Notes under the pieces: model-generated
The model's input: the letters and a program-made list of their open reading frames with translations, nothing else
Told to the model about the DNA's origin: nothing
Database searches by the model: none
Program-made: the position numbers and the translations under genes
In this document: piece by piece, positions 1 to 7,986 of the stretch
Layout: each line of letters opens with the position of its first letter
Position numbering within the stretch: position 1 is the stretch's first letter
Assembly (NCBI GenBank): GCA_016710015.1
Contig: JADJLR010000003.1
Location: 434,001 to 498,000, forward strand
Length of the DNA: 64,000 bases
DNA from: Flavobacteriales bacterium
Lineage (GTDB): Bacteria > Bacteroidota > Bacteroidia > Flavobacteriales_F > PHOS-HE28
Reading direction: 5' to 3'

Positions 1-905
1 AAACGGTGGCCACCTTGAAGGGCGTGGAACCCCAATACCTCGCCATGAGTCGCATGGATCAGTACATGTACAGCGGAGAACCGACCTTCGAGGGACTGGC
101 CGGGCCTGCAGCGATCATCGGGATCGGGTTGAAGACGGAGTTGGGGGTTCCCTTGGACGATGGGGTCTTCCAGCCGTTGGAGATCAGTGCCCCGGTGCGT
201 GGGCGCAAACTGAGCAAATATCAGCAAAAGGCGTTCGAGACCACCGCCATCGCCGTTCGTGGGGCATATACCATGAATATGGAGTTCGACATGAAGTACG
301 CCGTGGTGCCATTGGAGATCGCAGCGGACCTACTGGAGTACGACAGCGTTGTTACGGCAATGGAGATCCAACTGAACAGCGCCAAGGACATGGACCGCAC
401 AGCGAAAGAACTCCGCAATGCACTGGGTGAAGCATTCCTGGTGAAGACACGCTACCAGAAGAACGCGTTGATGTACAGCACCAACGCTTCGGAGAAACTC
501 TTCACCTTCATCGTGCTCTCCTTCATCGGACTCATTGGTGCCTTCAACATCATCGCCTCGCTCACCATGATGATGATCGAGAAGCGCCGGGACATGCGCA
601 CCCTGATGGGGATGGGCGCAACACCGTCCACCGTGCGTGGGATCTTTTTCGGTGAAGGCGTGTTGATCGTGATGATGGGTACCGTGATCGGACTAGGCGT
701 AGGGCTGGGCATCTGTTGGGCGCAGCAACAATTCGGTTTCGTTCGCCTGGCCGGATCCGTGGTGGAAGCCTACCCCGTGAAGGTGATCACCACGGACCTG
801 CTTGCTGTCGCTGCGGCCGTATTGACCATTGGCCTATTCGCCTCGTGGGTACCTCTGCGGACCTTGAGCAGACGATTCCTTCAGGCCACTTCGGCCAATG
901 CGTAG
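1..905 (+). CDS. FtsX-like ABC transporter permease, C-terminal part (LolC/LolE type)
   Basis: The gene runs in from the left edge, so its start is not in the window; the open frame continues to a TAG at 903-905. The visible 300 residues hold a periplasmic region followed by an FtsX-type module of three membrane segments at about 165-190, 215-240 and 262-282, with the cytoplasmic loop EKRRDMRTLMGMGATP between the first two. This layout is that of lipoprotein-releasing permeases (LolC/E) and MacB-type FtsX proteins. In Bacteroidota such single-gene permeases are usually annotated as lipoprotein-releasing system proteins; that role is inferred from family. The last 25 bases overlap the convergent dusB gene. 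Confidence 0.85.
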   Translation, partial: TVATLKGVEPQYLAMSRMDQYMYSGEPTFEGLAGPAAIIGIGLKTELGVPLDDGVFQPLEISAPVRGRKLSKYQQKAFETTAIAVRGAYTMNMEFDMKYAVVPLEIAADLLEYDSVVTAMEIQLNSAKDMDRTAKELRNALGEAFLVKTRYQKNALMYSTNASEKLFTFIVLSFIGLIGAFNIIASLTMMMIEKRRDMRTLMGMGATPSTVRGIFFGEGVLIVMMGTVIGLGVGLGICWAQQQFGFVRLAGSVVEAYPVKVITTDLLAVAAAVLTIGLFASWVPLRTLSRRFLQATSANA

Positions 906-1873
906 GTCGTGATCACTTCGTCCAGGATCTCTTCCAGGATCGCCGGATCACGCTCCGTACACAACCGAAGCCGAACCTCCTTCACGTTGGGCAATCCCTT
1001 CAAGTAGTTGCCGTAGTGGCGACGCATTTCAACCACACCCTCCCACGGTCCCTTCCAAGCCAATGAACTGCGCAGGTGTTCACGCGCAGCCTCCACCCGG
1101 TCCATGATCGAAGGAGGCGGCAGATGCGTACCCGTTGCGATATAGTGCTTGATCTCGTTGAAGATGAACGGATGCCCGATGCTCGCACGACCGATCATGA
1201 TGCCATCGATACCGTAACGATCACGATACTCCACCGCCTTTTCTGGCGAGTCGATATCGCCGTTGCCGAAGATCGGGATGGTGATGCGCGGGTTGTTCTT
1301 CACCTCGCCGATCAAGGTCCAATCCGCAGGGCCCTTGTACAGCTGGGCACGTGTGCGACCGTGAATGCTCAGTGCCTGAATACCGACATCCTGCAAGCGT
1401 TCGGCGACTTCCATGATGTTCTTCGTGGCCTCGTTCCAGCCCAAGCGTGTCTTCACCGTCACGGGCATTTTCACCGCCTTCACCACCTTCTCCGTAAGGC
1501 GCACCATCTTGTCCACGTCTTGAAGTAAACAAGCACCAGCACCCTTGTTCACCACCTTATGTACCGGGCAGCCGTAGTTGATGTCGATCAATTCCGGACC
1601 CGCAGCTTCGGCAATGCGTGCGGCTTCCTCCATGGCATCCTCACTGCCGCCGAACAACTGGATACCCACCGGTCTCTCGTGTTCGAAGATGTCCAACTTC
1701 TTCATCCCCTTGGCCGCCTTGCGGATGAGCCCTTCGCTGCTGATGAATTCCGTGTACATCAGGTCGGCACCGTGCTTCTTGCAAAGTGCACGGAACGGCG
1801 GATCGCTCACGTCCTCCATGGGAGCAAGGAGGAGCGGAAACTCCGGAAGTTCGATGGGGCCGATCTTCACCAT
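881..1873 (-). CDS. dusB: tRNA-dihydrouridine synthase (DusB type)
   Basis: 330 residues, full length for the Dus family. It reduces uridine to dihydrouridine in tRNA D-loops with FMN and NADPH. The TIM-barrel start LAPMEDVSDPPFR, the substrate loop NYGCPVHKVVNKGAGA with the catalytic cysteine at C102, and the FMN/phosphate motif IFGNGDI are all visible. Bacteroidota normally carry a dusB-type enzyme, but the exact U position modified cannot be read from the sequence. It is convergent with, and overlaps by 25 bases, the upstream permease gene. The preceding exb operon terminator lies between its start and exbD, so it is probably transcribed on its own. Confidence 0.95.
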   Translation of the reverse strand: MVKIGPIELPEFPLLLAPMEDVSDPPFRALCKKHGADLMYTEFISSEGLIRKAAKGMKKLDIFEHERPVGIQLFGGSEDAMEEAARIAEAAGPELIDINYGCPVHKVVNKGAGACLLQDVDKMVRLTEKVVKAVKMPVTVKTRLGWNEATKNIMEVAERLQDVGIQALSIHGRTRAQLYKGPADWTLIGEVKNNPRITIPIFGNGDIDSPEKAVEYRDRYGIDGIMIGRASIGHPFIFNEIKHYIATGTHLPPPSIMDRVEAAREHLRSSLAWKGPWEGVVEMRRHYGNYLKGLPNVKEVRLRLCTERDPAILEEILDEVITTYALAEVA

Positions 1874-1890
1874 TGCGGGTCCAAAAATAC

Positions 1891-1917
1891 GGAAGCCCCG
1901 CTTTTCGCGGGGCTTCC
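1891..1917 (-). terminator. Intrinsic terminator of the exb operon
   Basis: A perfect 11-bp stem (GGAAGCCCCGC with its complement) closes a 5-base loop; read on the minus strand it is followed by GTATTTTTGG, a T-run. It lies 17 bases past the exbD stop and just before the dusB start. Confidence 0.85.
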
Positions 1918-1933
1918 AAGGTATCTGAAGGTC

Positions 1934-2389
1934 CTACCGTCCCTGTGAAGCGCTATAATTGATCTTCAACGCGTTGCTCTTGCGTAACTCCTGTTTCACG
2001 TCGGTCACGATCTTCATGTAGGTATCCTTATCCACCTTCAGGGAGCGGGTGATCTTGGGGCGCAGCACTTCTTCGCGACGTTCCTCATTCACCTTCACCC
2101 ACGGATCGATCTCCGCCAGCTTCGCGAACTGGTCATTCAACTGCATCAACGGCTCGGTACCGAGCGCCTTGTCCGATGGCGGCCCGATGTAGATGTAATC
2201 CACCAAGGCCTTGTCCTCCAGTTTGGTCACCTGCGTGGCTTCTGGAAGGGTGATCTTCACCAAGAGGTCGGTTTCACGCATCACGGTGGTCACCATGAAG
2301 AAGAACAGGAGCATGAAGATGATGTCCGGCAGCGAAGCCGTGCTGATCGGTGGTGTACCTTTTCCGGACTTGTCCTTGAAGCGTGACAT
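1934..2389 (-). CDS. exbD: ExbD/TolR-family biopolymer transport protein (second copy)
   Basis: 151 residues. Short cytoplasmic N-terminus, one membrane helix at about 20-39 with the proton-channel aspartate D22 in SLPDIIFMLLFFFMVTT, then a periplasmic domain. ExbD works with ExbB to feed proton-motive force to TonB or TolA-like partners in the outer membrane. It is the last gene of a four-gene minus-strand operon, 6 bases after the first exbD copy. Two non-identical ExbD proteins downstream of one ExbB is a common Bacteroidota arrangement, and the two may form a hetero-oligomer (inference). Confidence 0.93.
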   Translation of the reverse strand: MSRFKDKSGKGTPPISTASLPDIIFMLLFFFMVTTVMRETDLLVKITLPEATQVTKLEDKALVDYIYIGPPSDKALGTEPLMQLNDQFAKLAEIDPWVKVNEERREEVLRPKITRSLKVDKDTYMKIVTDVKQELRKSNALKINYSASQGR

Positions 2390-2395
2390 GGCGAA

Positions 2396-3124
2396 TTACT
2401 TCTTAGTGATCTCCACGGGTTCGGCCTCGGAGATCCGTTGCGGGTAAACCAAGCGAACGGCTTTGATCAGCGGCTTATCATCGTCGTTCTTGTCATCGAG
2501 TTCGGTGAAGATCCGGTCGAACTTTTCCTTACAGAGTTCGGCGCGCAATTCCGCGATACCGGCTTCGAGTTCGTTCTGCACGCGCACGTACATGTCGTAA
2601 CTCGTTTTGGAACCGGTTTGCAAGGAGATCAACGCATTGGGAGGAAGCTCGCTGTAGTCACCGATCAGCCTCACCGCCTCCAGCTTGTCTTCCCACGTGT
2701 TCACAGCATCTTGGTAGGACTGCTTGGACTGCTCATCGGTGGATGATGCCTTGAAGCCTTTGTTCTCCGCGATCTTCTGCTGGCACAGTGCGGCGGTCAC
2801 CTTTCGGCGTTCCGGCAGGTCCACGCTGTTGTCCGGGTTGGTCATGAACTCCTTAGCTCCTTTGCGCAGGTCCGTGATCTCCATGGGCCCACCTTCCACC
2901 AAGAGTTGGTCCGCATCGTTGATCAGCACGATGTATACATCGCGTTGGTTCACGATATCGGTCTGCTCGTCATTGGGCACGATGGGCGGCAGCAAGCGCA
3001 GGATACCCGCATCGGTATCCATTGTCGTGGTCACCAGAAAGAAGATGAGCAACAGGAAGGCGATGTCGGCCATGGAGCCGGCATTGATCTCTTGGACACC
3101 TCCTCGTTTCCGCTTCTTGAGCAT
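2396..3124 (-). CDS. exbD: ExbD/TolR-family biopolymer transport protein (first, long copy)
   Basis: 242 residues, about 100 longer than classical ExbD. The basic N-terminus MLKKRKRGG is followed by the membrane helix with D20 in SMADIAFLLLIFFLVTT. The extra length is an insertion in the periplasmic part (about 95-200), rich in charged helical sequence with NDEQTDIVNQRDVY near its start. Known Bacteroidota operons pair such a long ExbD with a short one. It starts 2 bases after the preceding small membrane protein stops, so it is surely co-transcribed and probably translationally coupled. Confidence 0.93.
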   Translation of the reverse strand: MLKKRKRGGVQEINAGSMADIAFLLLIFFLVTTTMDTDAGILRLLPPIVPNDEQTDIVNQRDVYIVLINDADQLLVEGGPMEITDLRKGAKEFMTNPDNSVDLPERRKVTAALCQQKIAENKGFKASSTDEQSKQSYQDAVNTWEDKLEAVRLIGDYSELPPNALISLQTGSKTSYDMYVRVQNELEAGIAELRAELCKEKFDRIFTELDDKNDDDKPLIKAVRLVYPQRISEAEPVEITKK

Positions 3125-3126
3125 GA

Positions 3127-3531
3127 TCAGCTAATGAGCTTCTTGACCCAACCGAAGACCGCAGCCCCCACCGCAACGACCATTGCGATACCCGTCATGG
3201 TGAGTCCAGCGCTAATGAGTTTGGATCCTGATTCGGTGAGGTCCCAAGTGGGTTTCACGGTACCATCGGCCATCACGTACGCGATGGCGAACACGGCCAA
3301 GAACGCACCGATCGGAATGAGGGCACCCTTCAGATTGCCTCCGGTGAAGACGGATATCACTCCGGAAAGAACGGCGAGTAGAATGCCGAGGCCGAAAGCG
3401 ATGTAGGTAAGGTAAAGGCCACCATCAATACCCGCCTCACTGCCGGACATGATCATGATGAAGAAGACCGCACCCAGACCAGTAATGGCCCACATGGCGA
3501 TGTTGCCGAGCAATCCTGAACGCTTATGCAT
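3127..3531 (-). CDS. Small membrane protein of the exb operon, unknown function
   Basis: 134 residues with four hydrophobic stretches at about 8-28, 38-62, 68-88 and 105-127, so a four-helix inner-membrane protein is likely. No enzyme motif is visible. It sits between exbB and exbD with 2-3 base gaps on both sides, a conserved position in Bacteroidota ExbB-ExbD clusters. This suggests it is an accessory part of the energy-transducing complex, but no function is established here. Confidence 0.8.
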   Translation of the reverse strand: MHKRSGLLGNIAMWAITGLGAVFFIMIMSGSEAGIDGGLYLTYIAFGLGILLAVLSGVISVFTGGNLKGALIPIGAFLAVFAIAYVMADGTVKPTWDLTESGSKLISAGLTMTGIAMVVAVGAAVFGWVKKLIS

Positions 3532-3534
3532 GGA

Positions 3535-4287
3535 TCAGTGCTTGTTGTTCTTGATGAGCAGATCCACCAGACCGATGGATGCTTCCTCCATTTGGCCGGT
3601 GATGCTGTCGATCCGGCTAAGGAGGTAGTTGTAGAAGATCTGCAGAATGATGGCCACGATCAGACCGAACACGGTAGTGAGCAAAGCCACCTTGATACCA
3701 CCGGCCACAATGCTCGGGCTGATGTTGTTCGCCACAGCGATCTGGTCGAAGGCGAAGATCATCCCGATCACCGTACCCAAGAACCCGAGCATGGGTGCCA
3801 GTGCGATGAAGAGACCGATCCAGGAGAGGCCGCTCTCCAAACGACCGACTTCCACACCGCCATAAGCGACGATGGACTTCTCGGCGATGTCCACCCCTTC
3901 GTGGGCGCGGTCCAGACCTTGGTAGAAGATCCCGGCGACGGGTCCCTTGGTGTTGCGGCATAGTTCTTTGGCGCTATCCACGCCACCGGACTTCAAGGCT
4001 TCTTCCACACCGCTCAAGAGCTTGTCGGTGTTGGTGGATGCCATGTTCAAATAGATGATCCGTTCGATCACGAAGGCAAGACCGAGGATCAAGCAAAGCA
4101 ATACCGGGGCCATCCAGACCGGATCGCCCTCAATGAAACGGTCCTTGAAGGTCTGCGTGCCTTGGGCATCCGCGGCGACCACTTCGGTAGAGGCAGCGGC
4201 AGGGGCATCTTGCGCCATGACCGGTGCGGTAAGGAGGCTGGCACTCACGAAGGCAGCCAAGCAAAGGGACAAGAACTTACGTACCAT
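3535..4287 (-). CDS. exbB: MotA/TolQ/ExbB proton channel family protein
   Basis: 250 residues. A cleavable-looking N-terminal segment (MVRKFLSLCLAAF to PVMAQ) precedes the usual three ExbB membrane helices at about 58-78, 153-178 and 195-220. The TolQ-type core LGFLGTVIGMIFAF and the third helix GGIKVALLTTVFGLIVAI are clear. With ExbD it forms the inner-membrane proton channel energising outer-membrane transport, here probably including the TonB-dependent receptor found near 14 kb. First gene of the operon; a -7 box lies at 4328-4335. Confidence 0.95.
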   Translation of the reverse strand: MVRKFLSLCLAAFVSASLLTAPVMAQDAPAAASTEVVAADAQGTQTFKDRFIEGDPVWMAPVLLCLILGLAFVIERIIYLNMASTNTDKLLSGVEEALKSGGVDSAKELCRNTKGPVAGIFYQGLDRAHEGVDIAEKSIVAYGGVEVGRLESGLSWIGLFIALAPMLGFLGTVIGMIFAFDQIAVANNISPSIVAGGIKVALLTTVFGLIVAIILQIFYNYLLSRIDSITGQMEEASIGLVDLLIKNNKH

Positions 4288-4327
4288 GATGCGGTTCTAG
4301 GGGTTGTTCAGTGTGGGTTTCGAGGGG

Positions 4328-4335
4328 GCAAGGTA
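4328..4335 (-). promoter_or_regulatory. -7 promoter box of the exb operon
   Basis: TACCTTGC on the minus strand, 40 bases before the exbB start, a match to the Bacteroidota -7 consensus TAnnTTTG except at the last two bases. No clear -33 box was seen. Confidence 0.5.
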
Positions 4336-4388
4336 AGAGCGAAGCGAAGAATTGCAGTGAAACGATCCGACGTGTCGCGAACCAGCAA

Positions 4389-4478
4389 TGGCGGAGAGAG
4401 AGGGATTCGAACCCCCGTTACCCTCTCGGGTAAACGCACTTTCCAGGCGCGCGCCTTCAACCACTCGGCCATCTCTCC
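4389..4478 (-). tRNA. tRNA-Ser (anticodon GGA)
   Basis: 90 bases with encoded CCA. The acceptor GGAGAGA pairs with TCTCTCC; the anticodon stem CGCGC/GTGCG closes the loop CTGGAAA, giving anticodon GGA for UCC/UCU serine codons. A long variable arm (about TACCCGAGAGGGTA) typical of serine tRNA and the TPsiC arm GGGGGTTCGAATCCC are present. It stands alone between exbB and ansA. Confidence 0.97.
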
Positions 4479-4602
4479 GGTTCAATTCGTCAGGGGTGTA
4501 TTTCCGCTCCAACGGGCGGCTAAACTACAAAAAGGACTACTCCCTTGGATGCGTTCCAGAAAGCGGTAGGAAGTGGGCCGTGAGCGGAGGCCGAATGGCA
4601 TA

Positions 4603-5637
4603 TCAGATCAACGTGAATTCCCCACGGATCGGGGTGGCCATTGCCTGTGCCAGACCTTCCGTTCCTCGGTTTCCGGCGAGCAAGAACATGGTCTTGGCGA
4701 GTGCAGCCTCCACGGTCATGTCCGCGCACGGGATCACCCCCAACTCCGTGAAAGCCCGGCTCGTGGTGTACCGACCTTGCTCCACACGCCCACCCACGCA
4801 TTGCGTAACGTTCAACAGCGCGATGTCCCGTTCACGCGCACTGCGTAGCGCTTGGATGAATGCGGGCTCCGTGGGGCCATTCCCGCTTCCAAAAGTGGTC
4901 AAGATCACCGCTTTCAGATCGGGCAGGATCATGGCATGGTCCAACCACGCCGGACTGATCCCAGGGAACAACCGGATCACCGCGACCCGCTGATCCATGT
5001 GGTCATGGACCTTCAACGCCCTCGGATCGAAGGGCAGGATCGCGCTGCGGTCATATCGAATATGGACCCCTGCTTCGGCCAGAACGGGCCAATTCGGTGA
5101 TCGAAATGCCTCGAACCGTTCAGCATGGACCTTCACTGTTCGATTGCCCCGCAACAAACGATACTCGAAATACACCGCTACTTCTGGCACCATGGGCCTA
5201 CCCAAGTCATCCTTGGCCCCTGCGATCTCGATCGCCGTGATCAGGTTCTCTTTGGCATCCGTGCGAATAGTGCCGATCGGCAATTGCGAACCGGTAAGGA
5301 TCACCGGCTTGCTGAGACCTTCAAGCAAGAAGCTGAGCGCACTGGCCGTGTAAGCCATGGTATCGCTCCCATGCAGGATCACGAAACCATCGAATCGATC
5401 GTAGTGCTTCCCGATCTCCCGTGCGATGCGTACCCAGTCCAAGGGGCCCAGATCGCTACTGTCCATAGGGCGGTCGAAGGCCACGCTTTCCAAGTTCACC
5501 TTGATGCGTTGCAACTCCGGCACTTGTTCCTCCAGGTGTGCCAGATCCATCGGCCGTAGGACACCCGTGCGCGGATCGGCCCACATGCCGATGGTTCCAC
5601 CGGTGTATATCAGCAGGACGGATGCGCGGTCATTCAT
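4603..5637 (-). CDS. ansA: Type I L-asparaginase
   Basis: 344 residues from ATG at 5637, the start that gives the normal N-terminus VLLIYTGGTIG and overlaps the tatD stop as ATGA; the longer open frame upstream is tatD sequence in another frame. It hydrolyses asparagine to aspartate and ammonia in the cytoplasm. The first catalytic threonine T12 is in TGGTIG, and the second motif is HGSDTMAYTASALSF with D92 and then TDAKEN with K129. The second motif is usually H-G-T-D-T-M; here the threonine is replaced by serine S91, which keeps a hydroxyl. Coupled to tatD. Confidence 0.95.
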   Translation of the reverse strand: MNDRASVLLIYTGGTIGMWADPRTGVLRPMDLAHLEEQVPELQRIKVNLESVAFDRPMDSSDLGPLDWVRIAREIGKHYDRFDGFVILHGSDTMAYTASALSFLLEGLSKPVILTGSQLPIGTIRTDAKENLITAIEIAGAKDDLGRPMVPEVAVYFEYRLLRGNRTVKVHAERFEAFRSPNWPVLAEAGVHIRYDRSAILPFDPRALKVHDHMDQRVAVIRLFPGISPAWLDHAMILPDLKAVILTTFGSGNGPTEPAFIQALRSARERDIALLNVTQCVGGRVEQGRYTTSRAFTELGVIPCADMTVEAALAKTMFLLAGNRGTEGLAQAMATPIRGEFTLI

Positions 5638-6401
5638 CGGCGAAAGAGTTCTTGGGCGTTGGTGGTGGTGATCCGTGCGATCTCCTCCACGGACCGACCA
5701 GTGGCTTCGGCAAGTTTCGCCGCGATGTGTGGGATGTACGCGCTCTCGTTTCGCCTTCCACGGAACGGGACCGGCGCGAGGTAGGGCGCATCCGTTTCCA
5801 ACACACACCTCTCTGGCCCTACCACCTGCATGGTCTCAAAGAGTCCGCCTTTGGGATAGGTGATCACTCCACCGATGCCCATGTAGAAGTCCTTCAACGC
5901 GACAATGCGGGCTGCTTCTTCCGGCGAACCCGTGAAACAATGGAACACCCCGCGCAACGAGCCATCCTGCTCCTGCTCCACAATGGCGATGGTCTCCTCG
6001 AAACTCTGTCGGCAATGGATCACGATGGGCAGATCCAACTCCTTGGCCCAGCGCACCTGCTGCCGGAATGCGGCTTGCTGTTGCACCAGCCAGGTCTTGT
6101 CCCAATGAAGATCTATCCCGATCTCCCCTACCGCACAATATCCTCCCGAACGCAAGTGCTGTTCCACCTCTTCCAAGGCAAGGTCATTCATCTCAGTTAC
6201 CGAACACGGATGCAGGCCCATCATGGCGAAGCAACTCTCCGGGTGCGCAGCGGCCAAGGCGTTCATGCCTTCGATGCTCTCATGGTCCACGTTCGGAAGG
6301 AAGAACTTGGTGACACCGGCTTCCTCCGCACGCCGCAACAGTTCCTCCCGATCGGGATCGAACTGGCGGTGGTACAAGTGGGCATGCGTGTCGATGAACA
6401 T
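5634..6401 (-). CDS. tatD: TatD-family metal-dependent DNase/hydrolase
   Basis: 255 residues, standard for TatD. The metal ligands H6 and H8 in FIDTHAHL, the glutamate in CAVGEIGIDLHW, the HCR motif PIVIHCRQSF, HCFTGS and the final aspartate in LETDAPYLAP are all present, so it should be an active metal-dependent nuclease/hydrolase of the amidohydrolase fold. First gene of a coupled pair with ansA (ATGA overlap). A -7 box TATCTTCG ends only 5 bases before its ATG, so the mRNA may have almost no leader. A short-period repeat lies immediately upstream. Confidence 0.95.
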   Translation of the reverse strand: MFIDTHAHLYHRQFDPDREELLRRAEEAGVTKFFLPNVDHESIEGMNALAAAHPESCFAMMGLHPCSVTEMNDLALEEVEQHLRSGGYCAVGEIGIDLHWDKTWLVQQQAAFRQQVRWAKELDLPIVIHCRQSFEETIAIVEQEQDGSLRGVFHCFTGSPEEAARIVALKDFYMGIGGVITYPKGGLFETMQVVGPERCVLETDAPYLAPVPFRGRRNESAYIPHIAAKLAEATGRSVEEIARITTTNAQELFRR

Positions 6402-6406
6402 TGCGG

Positions 6407-6414
6407 CGAAGATA
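6407..6414 (-). promoter_or_regulatory. -7 promoter box of tatD-ansA
   Basis: TATCTTCG on the minus strand, separated from the tatD ATG by only 5 bases. If the start point is the usual 4-6 bases past the box, the transcript would begin at or next to the start codon. Confidence 0.55.
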
Positions 6415-6419
6415 CCGGG

Positions 6420-6483
6420 GTGTGGGCATGTGGCATGTGGTCATGTGAGCATGTGTGCATGTGGGCATTGGGGCATGTGTGTA
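6420..6483. repeat. Imperfect GCATGTG short-period repeat
   Basis: Seven or so copies of (G)GCATGTG or one-base variants spaced 7-9 bases apart fill the 64 bases upstream of the tatD promoter. Not a CRISPR: there are no unique spacers. The tract covers the place where the tatD -33 region should be. Confidence 0.8.
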
Positions 6484-6533
6484 TCGAACGACCAGCAATT
6501 CACAGGGCTCTGGAACCAATTGCTCGTCCGGTC

Positions 6534-6541
6534 TACTTTTG
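6534..6541 (+). promoter_or_regulatory. -7 promoter box of the GT9 gene
   Basis: TACTTTTG, a full match to TAnnTTTG, 40 bases before the ATG at 6582. Confidence 0.5.
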
Positions 6542-6581
6542 ATTCCACCTCCGGCGCTTTGCTGTGAGGCATCCTGACCAC

Positions 6582-7553
6582 ATGAAGCTGCTCGTTCTTC
6601 GTTTCAGTTCCATCGGCGACATCGTGCTCACGAGTCCGGTGCTGCGATGCTTGAAACAACAGGTGCCGGAGTTGGAGTTGCACATGGCCACCAAAACGGT
6701 GTTCGGGGATCTGGTGCGCTTCAACCCCCACGTGGACAAGCTGCATGAGATGGGCGAGGACATCAGCAGCTTGATGGATCGGCTGCGTGCCGAACGTTTC
6801 GATGCGGTGATCGACCTGCACCACAACTTGCGAACAGCGCGGATCAAACGGGCCTTGGGCGTTCCGTCCACGAGTTTCGCCAAACTGAATGTGCAGAAGT
6901 GGCTCTTGGTCAATTTGAAGATGGACCGCATGCCACCTGTTCACATCGTGGATCGGTATATGGCAACGGTATCCCACTTGGGCGTGAAGAACGATAGCTT
7001 CGGTCTGGAGTTGTTCATTCCTTCGGACCGGGAAGTTCCGCTCACCGCACTGCCGGAAGCACATCGATCCGGGTATACGGTATTGGCCATTGGTGCAGCG
7101 CATGCCACGAAACGCCTGCCGGAGCACAAGCTGGCGGAACTCATCAACTTGATGAACGGCCCCATCGTGCTGATCGGTGGCCTGGAGGATAAGACCATTG
7201 CACGCGGCCTAGCATCTCAAAGTGGGCGGATATTCGATGCCACCGGCCAATACGACATCTTGGGAAGTGCATCCTTGATCGCACGAGCGGACCGGGTGTT
7301 CGCGCACGATAGCGGTGCCATGCACATCGCTGCGGCATTCCAGCGGAAGTTGGTGAGCATCTGGGGCAATACCGTGCCTGCTTTTGGAATGGGACCTTAC
7401 ATGCCTGAACATCCCGAACGCGCGATCGTCTCCGAAGTGCAAGGGCTGGCGTGCCGACCGTGCTCCAAGATCGGCTACGAAAACTGTCCGAAAGGGCATT
7501 TCCATTGTATGGAACGCCAAGATCTCCGCACCATCGCATCCGCACACACATGA
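6582..7553 (+). CDS. Glycosyltransferase family 9 (heptosyltransferase-like)
   Basis: 323 residues from ATG at 6582; a start 18 bases upstream is possible but MKLLVLRFSSIGDIVLTSP is the normal family N-terminus. The GT-B fold is indicated by RFSSIGDIVLTSPVLR at the start and the C-terminal nucleotide-sugar site RVFAHDSGAMHIAAAF. GT9 enzymes transfer heptose or related sugars from ADP-activated donors to lipopolysaccharide core in the cytoplasm. The C-terminus has a cysteine cluster CRPCSKIGYENCPKGHFHC that is common in Bacteroidota members. Its stop overlaps the next gene as ATGA. Confidence 0.93.
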   Translation: MKLLVLRFSSIGDIVLTSPVLRCLKQQVPELELHMATKTVFGDLVRFNPHVDKLHEMGEDISSLMDRLRAERFDAVIDLHHNLRTARIKRALGVPSTSFAKLNVQKWLLVNLKMDRMPPVHIVDRYMATVSHLGVKNDSFGLELFIPSDREVPLTALPEAHRSGYTVLAIGAAHATKRLPEHKLAELINLMNGPIVLIGGLEDKTIARGLASQSGRIFDATGQYDILGSASLIARADRVFAHDSGAMHIAAAFQRKLVSIWGNTVPAFGMGPYMPEHPERAIVSEVQGLACRPCSKIGYENCPKGHFHCMERQDLRTIASAHT

Positions 7554-7912
7554 GCTGGGACATCTTCATTCAGGACTTCCCGGAGGTATCTTCCATCTTA
7601 GAGGTACCTGCCGACCACAGGCCAAAGCCGATCGGCGAGCGCGACGCGGTGGTGGCACGGATCAAGGAGGCGATCCCCTTCGCAGAGGAACAGGACCGCG
7701 ATTGGCTCTTCATCCGAAACGCGTACACGGACATCAGCATCCAACTGCATTTCGAGGACGGGAAGCAGGTGCGCTACATGGTGGCACATGTGCATGGTGG
7801 GGACCAGAGCGCGGCTTGTATCGCCGGGCTGTTGTGCCACTTGCACTTGCGCGCACACGACACCGCAACCGGGGACATCTTCGACGGGGATACCTTGGAC
7901 GAGAGCTTGTAG
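7550..7912 (+). CDS. Small acidic protein of the MSWDIFIQ type, unknown function
   Basis: 120 residues beginning MSWDIFIQDFPEV. Acidic, soluble, no signal peptide or membrane segment. The layout (MSWD.xIQ start, a central WLFIRN..TDISIQLHFED strand pair, then MVAHVHGGDQ and a C-terminal TGDIFD) recalls a widespread family of uncharacterised 110-130 residue proteins in Bacteria; I recognise the pattern but know no function. Its ATG overlaps the glycosyltransferase stop (ATGA), so it is translated with it. Confidence 0.8.
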   Translation: MSWDIFIQDFPEVSSILEVPADHRPKPIGERDAVVARIKEAIPFAEEQDRDWLFIRNAYTDISIQLHFEDGKQVRYMVAHVHGGDQSAACIAGLLCHLHLRAHDTATGDIFDGDTLDESL

Positions 7913-7986
7913 GAAGGAAGTGAAAACGTACCAGGCCCTCAAGGATCATGGTCGAACGTCCGACCGGGAAGGCTGGGCCTTCGGAT

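Noticed and set aside
6420..6483. CRISPR-like array
   Set aside because: Units are 7-9 bases with no unique spacers and no cas genes.
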